Shown piece after piece: positions 1-7,471 of a stretch of DNA of 64,000 nt (positions within the stretch are counted from its first letter, which is position 1; every line of letters begins with the position of its first letter). Source of the DNA: an uncultured Roseateles sp. (lineage in GTDB: Bacteria; Pseudomonadota; Gammaproteobacteria; Burkholderiales; Burkholderiaceae_C); assembly GCF_913777145.1 (NCBI RefSeq), contig NZ_CAJYPS010000027.1:398734-462733 (forward strand), given 5' to 3'. A program made the translations under genes and the position numbers. The notes under the pieces are model-generated. The model did not search any database, was not told the DNA's origin, and worked only from the letters and a program-made list of their open reading frames with translations.

Positions 1-30
1 ACGGCGCAGGGCATCGAGGATGTAGGACAT
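1..30 (-). CDS. gspB: GspB-like general secretion pathway protein B (5' end only)
   Basis: Only the first ten codons lie in the window; they read MSYILDALRR on the minus strand, the characteristic start of GspB-type proteins (an inner-membrane partner of GspA in assembling the type II secretion secretin). The start follows the gspA stop by 12 bases on the same strand, the usual gspA-gspB order. The identification rests on this short match plus the neighbour. Confidence 0.72.
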   Translation of the reverse strand, partial: MSYILDALRR

Positions 31-42
31 GGGCGGGCCGCG

Positions 43-1635
43 CTAGTTCTTGGCGAGCGGGGTGGACGGAGTCGGCGTCTGCAGCCGCGGCTCGTCGATG
101 TCGACGACCCGGTTGAGCTGCATCAGCGTGATGGGGCCGGCGCGGCCATCGGCGCGCAGGCCCTGGCTGCGCTGGAAGGCCGCCACGCGCGCGGCGCGGC
201 GGGCCTCGGGGCCGCGGCCGTCGTCGGCCGGCGGCTCACCCAGCACGCGGGCGAGCTGCTGGTCCAGCCAATCGGCCAGCGGGCCATCGGCCGTGGCGGC
301 CGGGTAACCGGGCGGCATGCGCCACAGCGTGACGAAGTCGCCGCGCCACTGGCGGCTGAGTTCGAGCAGGCTGAGCGTGCGGGGGCTGCCGCCCTCGCGC
401 AGCAGCGCCTGCTGGCCGTCCAGGCCCAGCAGCAGCGCCGGGCGAGCCGCGGCCTCGCCGTCCTGCAGCATCAGCAGCGCGGGCCGGCCCAGCAGGCGCA
501 GCTGGGCCAGGCCCTCGCCGCTGCGCAGGCATTGCAGCTGTGCCGGCTTGAGCGCCGCACAGACCTCCTCACCCGCGGGTGGCTCGGCGCCCCACAGGCG
601 GGCCAGTGCGCGCAACGCGTCGGCCTCGTCGCGCCAGGCGGGCTCCGATGCGGCATTGGCCGACGCCGACGCGGCCTGCGGTGCCGAAGCCGCCGGGCGC
701 GCCGCGGCAGGCGCCGGCGCCGGACTGCGCAGGCTCAGCGCATAGACCGCGGCGGCCAGCGTCACCAGACCGACGCCGGCGCCGACCGCCCAGGCCCGGC
801 GCCGCGCAAGGCGCTGGCCGGGCGTGCCGAACACCTCGGCGGCCGCGTGATCCACGATGCGCCGGTCCACCTGGTCACGGCCCAGCGAGTAGGCGCCCAG
901 CAGCGCGCGGTCACACAGCAGGTTGATGCGACGCGGCACGCCGCGCGCGAGCTGGTGGATGCGCCGGCAGGCCGCGCGGTCCAGCGGCAGGCGGCCGCTG
1001 TGACCGGCCACGGCCAGGCGGTGCTGGATGTAGTGCAGCGTCTCCGCCTCGGACAGCGCCTCCAGATGGAAGCGCGCGATCACGCGCTGGGCCAGCTGCT
1101 CCAGCTCGGGCCGCGCCAGCATGTCGCGCAGCTCGGGCTGGCCGATCAGGATGATCTGCAGCAGCTTGCGCTCCGGCGTCTCCAGATTGGTCAGCAGGCG
1201 CAGCTGCTCCAGCACCTCGGCCGACAGGTTCTGCGCCTCGTCGATGATGAGTACGCTGTGGCGCCCGGCCGCGTGCGAGCGCAGCAGGAAGGCGTTGATC
1301 GCGTCCACATAGGGCTTGAGCGCACCGTCGGCCGCGGCGGGCGGCGGGATGTGGAACTCCTCGCACACCGTCTGCAACAGCTCGCCCACGGTGAGCCGCG
1401 GGTTGAACACATAGGCCACGTCGCAGTGCTCGGGGATCTGCTCCAGGAAGCAGCGACACACCGTGGTCTTGCCCGCGCCTATCTCGCCGGTCAGCAGCAC
1501 GAAGCCGCCACCGCCGCGCAGGCCGTAGAGCAGATGGGCCAGCGCCTCGCGGTGACGCTCGCTCATGTAGAGATAGCGAGGGTCGGGGGCGATGGAGAAG
1601 GGCTCTTGGCTGAGACCGAAGTGCTTGGCGTACAT
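43..1635 (-). CDS. gspA: GspA/ExeA-type AAA ATPase with C-terminal peptidoglycan-binding domain
   Basis: The protein is 530 aa. An N-terminal AAA domain (about residues 1-270) carries Walker A GEIGAGKTT near residue 50 and Walker B VLIIDEAQ near residue 130. A single membrane segment lies around residues 283-303, followed by an Ala/Pro-rich periplasmic linker. The C-terminus (about 470-515) resembles a peptidoglycan-binding repeat (AFQRSQGLRADGRAGPITL). This layout is that of ExeA/GspA, which with GspB uses ATP to help insert the type II secretin through the cell wall. gspB follows directly. The start ATG begins MYAKHFGLSQEPFSI, typical for the family. The rest of the type II machinery is not in view. 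Confidence 0.9.
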   Translation of the reverse strand: MYAKHFGLSQEPFSIAPDPRYLYMSERHREALAHLLYGLRGGGGFVLLTGEIGAGKTTVCRCFLEQIPEHCDVAYVFNPRLTVGELLQTVCEEFHIPPPAAADGALKPYVDAINAFLLRSHAAGRHSVLIIDEAQNLSAEVLEQLRLLTNLETPERKLLQIILIGQPELRDMLARPELEQLAQRVIARFHLEALSEAETLHYIQHRLAVAGHSGRLPLDRAACRRIHQLARGVPRRINLLCDRALLGAYSLGRDQVDRRIVDHAAAEVFGTPGQRLARRRAWAVGAGVGLVTLAAAVYALSLRSPAPAPAAARPAASAPQAASASANAASEPAWRDEADALRALARLWGAEPPAGEEVCAALKPAQLQCLRSGEGLAQLRLLGRPALLMLQDGEAAARPALLLGLDGQQALLREGGSPRTLSLLELSRQWRGDFVTLWRMPPGYPAATADGPLADWLDQQLARVLGEPPADDGRGPEARRAARVAAFQRSQGLRADGRAGPITLMQLNRVVDIDEPRLQTPTPSTPLAKN

Positions 1636-2079
1636 GCTGTGGCGGCGCGAGGGCGCCCATCCTAGCGAAGCGGGGCGCAGGCCCGGCTTTGCGAGTGCTC
1701 GCGCCGGCTGACAAGCCGGGTTGACCCGCAGAGACCCGCCTGCGCGCCGGGGCCGTCGTGGTCAGCCCACAGTTGGGTTAGCGCAGTGGCGGCTCATCCT
1801 CAACTTGATTGATGGCGACGCGGCGGACCGGCGCGCAATATTGGGCTGCTGACGCAAGACCTGACCCACGGGCCGCAAGGCCTGTCCCCGTGCAAGGCCG
1901 ATGAATACGGGACTTGCGCGGCCCGGCGCCCTCCCGGCGCCTTTTTCGACAGCCATATGACAACGCTGCCATCGGGACTCACCCGGGGAGTGCTTCCCCC
2001 ATCCGAGCATTAATTCACTATTCCTAGAATATTTTTTACGCAATCACGCGTGAGTTCTTTATCTGACGGAGTAGTTGAA
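1636..2079. other. Intergenic region with structured-RNA-like hairpins ahead of the PEP-CTERM cluster
   Basis: No convincing gene is seen in this 444-base gap. It holds a two-tier hairpin at 1867-1892, closed by CACGG/CCGTG with an inner GGCC-GCAA-GGCC stem-loop, and a terminator-like hairpin at 1925-1946. The last 80 bases are A+T-rich with a perfect palindrome TCACGCGTGA at 2044-2053. The promoter of the PEP-CTERM cluster probably lies in this A+T-rich end, but no confident -35/-10 pair is visible. Confidence 0.5.
1925..1946 (+). terminator. Intrinsic terminator-like hairpin upstream of PEP-CTERM genes
   Basis: GGCGCC, loop CTCCC, GGCGCC, then five T residues on the plus strand. No plus-strand gene lies upstream, so it would end a small RNA or act as an attenuator in a leader of the downstream genes. 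Confidence 0.45.
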
Positions 2080-2787
2080 ATGAGCAAGCTATGGGCTGCC
2101 ACCGCTGCGGCCGCGTGTCTCTGGGCCGGCCAGGCATCGGCCGTGACCACCTTCAATGACCGCATGACGTTCGCGTCCCATGGGCAAGGCAGCACTGCCT
2201 TCCTGACGCTCAACAGCCTGCAGGACACCCTGGGGGACGAACGCCCCATGCCGATCAGCGTGGGCCCGCTGGAGATCACCGCGGATTCGCCCACCAGCGC
2301 CTACTACTTCGCCGGCATCCACGCGGCCCACCCGGGCGTGCGCGGCGACGTGGACGGCTCGGCCTGGATCCAGATGCGCCTGGACCTCGGCAGCTGGGTG
2401 ACCTGGAGCAGCGCCAGCGGCTTCCAGCTGATCGGCTTCGACATGCGGCCCTACTACAACGTCAATGACGACGGCAGCATCACCCACGACCTCGGCGAGA
2501 CCATCTACTACGAGACCGACACCGGCGAGAACGGCAGCTTCAAGCTGTCGGACAGCAACACCTCGAGCTTCATCGGCCTGATGTTCAACGGCCCGGTGCA
2601 CTCCATCACCTTCAGCAGCCTGGACTTCTACAACACGCCCAACGGCAATGGCAGCAGCTGGTTCGGGGTGGACAACCTGCACCTGTTCGCCAGCGCCGCG
2701 CCGGTGCCCGAACCCACCAGCCTCGCGATGCTGCTGGCCGGCCTGGGCACCGTGGGCCTGCTCGCACGCCGCCGCCGCGCCGACTGA
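2080..2787 (+). CDS. PEP-CTERM sorting domain protein, paralogue 1
   Basis: This is a 235-aa exported protein. It has a signal peptide (MSKLWAATAAAACLWAGQASA) and a C-terminal sorting signal: VPEP, a hydrophobic helix and an RRRR cluster, the substrate signature for exosortase. The start at 2080 is preferred over an upstream in-frame ATG at 2050 because it follows GGAG and begins the signal peptide. The central region shares GETxxY, TGExGSF and WFGxDNL motifs with the next two genes, so the three arose by tandem duplication. The family is linked to exopolysaccharide and surface structures; the function of this member is unknown. No exosortase gene lies in the window. Confidence 0.85.
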   Translation: MSKLWAATAAAACLWAGQASAVTTFNDRMTFASHGQGSTAFLTLNSLQDTLGDERPMPISVGPLEITADSPTSAYYFAGIHAAHPGVRGDVDGSAWIQMRLDLGSWVTWSSASGFQLIGFDMRPYYNVNDDGSITHDLGETIYYETDTGENGSFKLSDSNTSSFIGLMFNGPVHSITFSSLDFYNTPNGNGSSWFGVDNLHLFASAAPVPEPTSLAMLLAGLGTVGLLARRRRAD

Positions 2788-2890
2788 CGCCGCGGTCGCG
2801 CACCCCGTCACTTCAGCCGGCCCCCGTCCGGCTCACCCCATCCCGTGACCACCCCTTGCGGCGGCCACGTCTTCCTTGCGGAGGAATTCC

Positions 2891-3586
2891 ATGACCAAGC
2901 TTCTTGCAGTCGCTGCGGCGACGCTGCTCCTGTGCGGCCAGGCCCTGGCCGGCACCACCTACACGGACCGTGCCAGCTTCAACGCGGTCGGCACCGGCAC
3001 CAGCTTCTTCTCTGACCTCGAGGGCGGTGGCGACACCTTCTACCTGCCCTTCTACGTCGGTCCGCTCAACTTCGAAGGCCTGCAAGGCGGCGCCGCGAGC
3101 TACATCCCGGGCGGCAATCCCGACCTGCCGGCCGGCGAGGTGGGCAACGTGAACGGCAGCAGCTTCATCCAGGTGCGGCTGAGCAACTACCAGAGCTTCC
3201 CGGTCAGCGTCATCAGCGGCCCGCTGACCATCAACAACGATGCCGGCTTCCAGATGATCGGCTTCGACCTGCGCACCTACTTCGACTCCTGGGGCTCCAA
3301 CAACGCCGGCGAGACCGTGCTGTACTGGACCAACACCGGTGAGAGCGGCAGCTTCAAGCTGCCCACCACCAACGACGTGGCCTTCCTGGGCCTGGCCTTC
3401 GATGCACCGGTGACCTCGCTGAGCTTCCGCATCCCGGCCACGCGCAACGGCCACACCTGGTTCGGCATCGACAACCTGCAGACCTATGCCTCGGTCAGCG
3501 CCGTGCCCGAGCCTGCCAGCGTCGCGCTGCTGCTGGCCGGCCTGGGCACCGTGGGCGTGGCCGCACGCCGGCGCCGCCAGGGCTGA
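2891..3586 (+). CDS. PEP-CTERM sorting domain protein, paralogue 2
   Basis: This 231-aa protein has a signal peptide (MTKLLAVAAATLLLCGQALA) and a C-terminal VPEPAS, hydrophobic helix and ARRRR tail. The ATG at 2891 follows a strong GGAGG ribosome site; an in-frame ATG 15 bases upstream is poorer. The core motifs GFDLRTYFD, GETVLY, TGESGSFKLP and TWFGIDNLQTY are shared closely with the third copy and more loosely with the first. A GC-rich hairpin at 2815-2832 lies between this gene and paralogue 1. Probably co-transcribed with its neighbours; function unknown. Confidence 0.85.
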   Translation: MTKLLAVAAATLLLCGQALAGTTYTDRASFNAVGTGTSFFSDLEGGGDTFYLPFYVGPLNFEGLQGGAASYIPGGNPDLPAGEVGNVNGSSFIQVRLSNYQSFPVSVISGPLTINNDAGFQMIGFDLRTYFDSWGSNNAGETVLYWTNTGESGSFKLPTTNDVAFLGLAFDAPVTSLSFRIPATRNGHTWFGIDNLQTYASVSAVPEPASVALLLAGLGTVGVAARRRRQG

Positions 3587-3642
3587 AGCCTGCGTCCCCC
3601 AGCCCGCCGCGTTCGGCGGCGGGCACCCCAACGGAGCACCTC

Positions 3643-4314
3643 ATGATCAAGCACCTGGCGGCTGCGGCCGCAGCCTGCCTGGCCTGCGGCCAGGTCGCGG
3701 CCACCACCTTCTACAGCGACCGGGCCAGCTTCGACGCGCGGGGCGCCGGCAGTGCCTACTTCAACAACCTGGACGAGCAGGGCGACACCGCACCCCTGCC
3801 CTTCGGCTTCGGCCCGCTGAGCTTCAGCGGCAGCTTCGGCAACGCCTTCTACTGGGCCAGCGACTGGCACGAGAACGCGCCCGGCGTGAACGGCAATGTG
3901 GACGGCACGGCCTGGGTGCAGGTACGGCTCAACACCTTCACCGGCGCGCTGACGCTGGCGAGCGATGAGCCGCTGCGCATGCTGGGGCTGGACCTGCGGC
4001 CCTATTTCGATGCCTCGGGCAACAGCGATGGCGGCGAGACCGTGCTGTTCAGCACCGACACCGGCGAGAGCGGCAGCTTCCAGCTGCCCGCCACCAACAG
4101 CCCGGCCTTCCTGGGCCTGGTGTTCGATGCGCCGGTCACGGCCATCAGCTTCTCGATAGGCGCGGACCACGGCAACGGCTTCACCTGGTTCGGCATCGAC
4201 AACCTGCAGACCTACAGCGCGGTCAGCGCCGTGCCCGAACCCGCCAGCCTCGCGCTGCTGCTGGCCGGACTGGGCGGCGTGGGCGTGGCCGCGCGCCGGC
4301 GCCGCGCGGGCTGA
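3643..4314 (+). CDS. PEP-CTERM sorting domain protein, paralogue 3
   Basis: This 223-aa protein has a short signal peptide (MIKHLAAAAAACLACGQVAA) and a VPEPAS, helix, ARRRR tail. It is the closest relative of paralogue 2: GLDLRPYFD, GETVLF, TGESGSFQLP and TWFGIDNLQTY line up without gaps. The ATG follows GGAG. The 56-base spacer from paralogue 2 contains a strong hairpin (CCCGCCG/CGGCGGG), which could stabilise upstream mRNA ends. It converges with the MocR-type gene, whose stop is 6 bases away. Confidence 0.85.
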   Translation: MIKHLAAAAAACLACGQVAATTFYSDRASFDARGAGSAYFNNLDEQGDTAPLPFGFGPLSFSGSFGNAFYWASDWHENAPGVNGNVDGTAWVQVRLNTFTGALTLASDEPLRMLGLDLRPYFDASGNSDGGETVLFSTDTGESGSFQLPATNSPAFLGLVFDAPVTAISFSIGADHGNGFTWFGIDNLQTYSAVSAVPEPASLALLLAGLGGVGVAARRRRAG

Positions 4315-4320
4315 AGGCGC

Positions 4321-5778
4321 TCAGGCCGCGTCCAGCTGCTGCCGGCACAAGCGGCCCAGCGTGCGCACCGCGTCGCGCTGGGCCGGCTCCATGGGCTGGC
4401 CGCAGTTGATGCGCAGAAAGCCGTCGAAGCGCTCGTCGTTGGAGAACATCGCGCCGGGCGACAGGCGCAGACCCTCACGCAGCGCCGCATCGAACAGTCG
4501 CAGCGACGACAGCCCCGACGGCAGCTCCACCCACAGCGCCAGGCCGCCGGCCGGCAGCGTCAGGCGCGTGCCCTCGGGCAGCTCGGCCGCCAGTGCCTCG
4601 GCCATCTGCAGGCGCTGCGGCGCCAGCCGGCGGCGCAGCTCGCGCAGGTGGCGCGGCATCTGGCCTGCGGCGAGGAAGCCCGCCACCATGGCCTGGCCCA
4701 GCAACTCGTTGGGCCGGCTCTGCGCATACTTGAGCATGCGCACCCGGTCCTGCCAGCGGCCCGCGCTCATCCAGCCCAGACGCAGGCCCGGCGCCAGGAT
4801 CTTGTGCATGGACGCGCAGTGGATGACCCGCCCCTCGCGGTCCCAAGACTTCAGCGCCCGCTGCGGCGCATCGGTCAGCGGCGCGTAGCTGCCGTCCTCG
4901 ATCAGGGCCAGGTCGTGCGCCTGGGCCAGCTGCAGCAGCGCCTGCTTGGCCTCGTCGGGCATCAGCGCGCCCAGTGGGTTCTGCAGATTGGGCACCACCA
5001 CCACCGCACGCAGCGCCGGCTCGGCCCGCACCGCCCGGGCCAGCGCCTCCACGCTCAGGCCGGTGGCCGGGCTGGTGGGAATCTCCAGCGCACGCAGGCC
5101 CTGGGCCTCCAGGATCTGCAGCACGCCGAAATAGCTGGGCGACTCCACCGCCACCACGTCGCCGGGCCGGGTCACCGCGCGCAGTGCCAGCGCCAGCGCC
5201 TCGGTCGCGCCATGGGTCACCAGCAGCTCGTCCGGGCGCAGCACCATCTGCGCCTCCAGCGCCATCCGGGCCAGGCCCTCGCGCAGCGGCCCATAACCAT
5301 CGGCCGGCGGCGGCACCGCCAGCTGCTCGGGCTGGCGCAGCAGGCGCTGGCCGTGCAGCGCCAGCGCCCGCGTCGGGTAGAGCGAGGGGTGGGCCACCGC
5401 CCCGGCGAGATTGACGCTCACCGGGCTGGACAGGCCGCGCGCCAGCAGGCCCGAGATGCGCTCATGGATGCCCACGTAGCGGGCCGGGTCGGGCGGGCCT
5501 ATGCGCGGCTCGCGGGCCGGCGGCAGGCCGCGCGCCCGGCCGCGCTGCACGAAGTAGCCCAGGCGCGGCCGTGCCTCCAGCAGGCCTTCGCTCTCCAGGC
5601 TGCGGCAGGCCTGCAGCGCCGTGCTCAGGCTCACCTGGTGGCGCGCCATCAGCACACGCACCGACGGCATGCGGCTGCCCGGCCCCAGGCTGCCGCTGGC
5701 GATCGCACGGCGGTACTGATCGGCCAGCTGCTGGTACAGCGGGCCGGCCAGCGCGGGGTCATGCAGGGCTGCACTCAT
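4321..5778 (-). CDS. MocR/PdxR-type transcriptional regulator (GntR wHTH + aminotransferase fold)
   Basis: This 485-aa protein has an N-terminal GntR-type winged helix (about residues 15-85; the PSVRVLMARHQVSLSTA stretch is the recognition region) and a fold type I aminotransferase domain from about residue 105. The PLP lysine is visible in SMHKILAPGLRLGW, and NLQNPLG and ATEALALALRAV are further fold motifs. Family members are PLP-responsive regulators, often of vitamin B6 or amino-acid genes; the target here is unknown. A perfect inverted repeat lies 19 bases upstream of its start, in the gap shared with the divergent DUF2917-like gene, suggesting autoregulation or control of that gene. Confidence 0.88.
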   Translation of the reverse strand: MSAALHDPALAGPLYQQLADQYRRAIASGSLGPGSRMPSVRVLMARHQVSLSTALQACRSLESEGLLEARPRLGYFVQRGRARGLPPAREPRIGPPDPARYVGIHERISGLLARGLSSPVSVNLAGAVAHPSLYPTRALALHGQRLLRQPEQLAVPPPADGYGPLREGLARMALEAQMVLRPDELLVTHGATEALALALRAVTRPGDVVAVESPSYFGVLQILEAQGLRALEIPTSPATGLSVEALARAVRAEPALRAVVVVPNLQNPLGALMPDEAKQALLQLAQAHDLALIEDGSYAPLTDAPQRALKSWDREGRVIHCASMHKILAPGLRLGWMSAGRWQDRVRMLKYAQSRPNELLGQAMVAGFLAAGQMPRHLRELRRRLAPQRLQMAEALAAELPEGTRLTLPAGGLALWVELPSGLSSLRLFDAALREGLRLSPGAMFSNDERFDGFLRINCGQPMEPAQRDAVRTLGRLCRQQLDAA

Positions 5779-5796
5779 GGAGCGGCCATTCTGCGG

Positions 5797-5818
5797 CCGG
5801 TCGGAAGGGGCCGACCGG
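5797..5818. promoter_or_regulatory. Inverted repeat operator candidate between MocR-type regulator and DUF2917-like gene
   Basis: A perfect 8-base inverted repeat, CCGGTCGG-N6-CCGACCGG, followed about ten bases later by another GCCGACC half. Its place in a divergent gap next to a regulator gene suggests a binding site; this is inference. Confidence 0.5.
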
Positions 5819-5950
5819 AACAGCCCGGGCCGACCCGATACAGAACAGCGCCACGGGCTCGCTGTTGCGCATCAAAACGCCCGGCGCTGTGCCTGTTGCG
5901 GCGGGGCGGCAGCTCGCAGACTGGGCCGGCCTTCCACTCCCGGAGTTCCC

Positions 5951-6286
5951 ATGCGCACCGCGCTCAAGCCCTGGCCCCTGCTGCAGCTCTGGCTGCGCAG
6001 GCATGCACCCCGCGCCGCTACCCGTGCCAGGTCTTGCCCGACCCCCGACATCGCGCTGCAGCTGGCCCCCGGGCAGAGCCTGTGGCTCACGCTGGCGCGC
6101 GGCGAGGTGCTGCATCTGCAGCGCGGCCGGCTGGCGCTGAGCCCGGCGCCGCGCGCACTGGATGGCTGGCTGGCGCTGCCCCACCAGCCGCTGCGTGCCG
6201 GCGAGGTCTGGGTGGCCGAGCGCGCCGGCCGCGTGCTGCTGCAGGCCGCCGACCGCGCGGTCGCGCTGCTACGCCGCCCCGCCTGA
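5951..6286 (+). CDS. DUF2917-like small protein
   Basis: This 111-aa protein starts at an ATG after GGAG; the open frame extends further upstream but that part is basic, low in sense and lacks a ribosome site. The central part (ALQLAPGQSLWLTLARGEVLHLQRGRL) has the short beta-strand pattern of DUF2917 proteins, a small cupin-like family frequent in Burkholderiales and often found next to MocR-type regulators. No biochemical role is established. Its last 18 bases overlap the 3' end of the convergent gene at 6269-6688. Confidence 0.6.
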   Translation: MRTALKPWPLLQLWLRRHAPRAATRARSCPTPDIALQLAPGQSLWLTLARGEVLHLQRGRLALSPAPRALDGWLALPHQPLRAGEVWVAERAGRVLLQAADRAVALLRRPA

Positions 6287-6688
6287 GGGCTGAGCCGCCA
6301 GCCCGCGCTCCAGCTGCAGTGCCAGCGCGCCGCCGCGCTCGCGTATCGCCCGCACCGCGTCCAGCGTGCGCTGCAGATCGTGCGTATGCTCATCGGCCTT
6401 GAGCCGCGCGATCTCCGCATGGATGCGCCGCAGCTCCTTCAGCGGCGCCGAGTCGGCCGGCAGCAGCTCGGGCTGGCGCTGCAGCAGGTCCAGCAACAAG
6501 TCGGACAGCACACCCAGCTGATGGCCATAGCTGGCGACGCGAAAGGCCTGACCCTCGATACGGCCGTTGCCGGCGCGCGCGGGAATGGCGTTGAAGAAGG
6601 CGTCCAGGCGCGGCTCGATGTCCTGCGCGACATCGCCGCCGAGCGGAAAGCGGAACTGCGGCGCCCAGAACCAGAACAGAGGAAACAT
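6269..6688 (-). CDS. Conserved hypothetical protein, coiled-coil rich
   Basis: This 139-aa protein is not recognised. It starts MFPLFWFWAPQFRFPL after a good GGGAGAAG ribosome site; longer in-frame starts lack one. After the aromatic N-terminus there is a hydrophobic heptad stretch (LGVLSDLLLDLLQ) and a charged helix (LRRIHAEIARLKADEHTHDL), so a helical bundle is likely. A phasin-like or cell-envelope accessory role is possible but not supported by any motif. It overlaps the DUF2917-like gene tail to tail by 18 bases. Confidence 0.6.
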   Translation of the reverse strand: MFPLFWFWAPQFRFPLGGDVAQDIEPRLDAFFNAIPARAGNGRIEGQAFRVASYGHQLGVLSDLLLDLLQRQPELLPADSAPLKELRRIHAEIARLKADEHTHDLQRTLDAVRAIRERGGALALQLERGLAAQPSGGAA

Positions 6689-6826
6689 CGTCTTCTCCCG
6701 GCGAGCGCCCCCCGGCACCCCGGGCCCATGGTGCAGGCGGGCCGGGCCGCCCGCAAGCCGCCGGCTGGGGATGGACGCCCACCGTGGCAAGCTGCCGACC
6801 TCCGACACCACCCACCGCCCTGCCCC

Positions 6827-7471
6827 ATGAGCACCCCTCACCGCCTGACCGCCGAGCTCATCCACACCGAGGCCCAGCTGCGCGCGCTGCTGGGCGAGCC
6901 CGCACCGCTGACCTGCGCCAAGATCACCGACCGGCTCAATGCCGCGACGCGGCGCTATGTGGAGCTGGCGCCGCTGGTGTGCCTGGCCACCAGCGATGCC
7001 GACGGCCGCTGCGACCTGAGCCCGCGCGGCGACCCGGCGGGCTTTGTGCGCATCCTGGACGAGCGCACGCTGCTGCTGCCCGAGCGCCCGGGCAACCGCC
7101 TGGCCGACTCGCTGCGCAATGTGATCGCCAACCCGCGCGTGGGCCTGCTGTTCATCGTGCCCGGCGCGACCGACACCTTCCGCGTCAACGGCCGCGCCTG
7201 CATCACCACCGATGCCGCGCTGCTAGCCCCCAGCACGCTGGAGGGCAAGGCGCCGCGGCTGGGCCTGCTGATCGACATCGAGGAGGCCTACACCCAGTGC
7301 TCCAAGGCGCTGCTGCGCTCGCACTTCTGGGACCCGGCCCGCTTTGTGGACCCGGCCGCGCTACCCACCGGCGGCGAGGTGCACCGCGCCATCCAGGGCG
7401 AGGGCTTCGACGCGGCGCAGTACGACGCCGAACGGGCCGAGCGCTATCGGCGGCGCGAGGGCTTCTACTGA
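6827..7471 (+). CDS. PPOX-class FMN-dependent flavoprotein (MSMEG_1061-type)
   Basis: This 214-aa protein matches the pyridoxamine-phosphate-oxidase-like split-barrel flavoproteins. Visible are LVCLATSDADGRCDLSPRGDPAGFV (strands of the FMN barrel), LLLPERPGNRLADSLRNV (flavin phosphate contacts) and NPRVGLLFIVPGATDTFRVNGRA. The C-terminal CSKALLRSHFWDP is typical of the MSMEG_1061 subgroup. The substrate is unknown. The start at 6827 gives the usual family length. The 3' end overlaps the convergent gene by 7 bases. Confidence 0.82.
   Translation: MSTPHRLTAELIHTEAQLRALLGEPAPLTCAKITDRLNAATRRYVELAPLVCLATSDADGRCDLSPRGDPAGFVRILDERTLLLPERPGNRLADSLRNVIANPRVGLLFIVPGATDTFRVNGRACITTDAALLAPSTLEGKAPRLGLLIDIEEAYTQCSKALLRSHFWDPARFVDPAALPTGGEVHRAIQGEGFDAAQYDAERAERYRRREGFY

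Noticed and set aside
532..1665. Plus-strand frame opposite gspA
   Set aside because: His/Gln/Arg-rich antisense reading without a ribosome site or domain; gspA on the other strand is clear.
1830..1946. A cyclic-di-GMP (GEMM) riboswitch
   Set aside because: A few short words resemble the GEMM motif (GACGCAA, CCGATG) but their order and spacing do not fit, so no class is assigned.
1762..2043. Minus-strand frames in the gap before the PEP-CTERM cluster
   Set aside because: No ribosome site and no protein-like pattern; the region looks like structured non-coding DNA.
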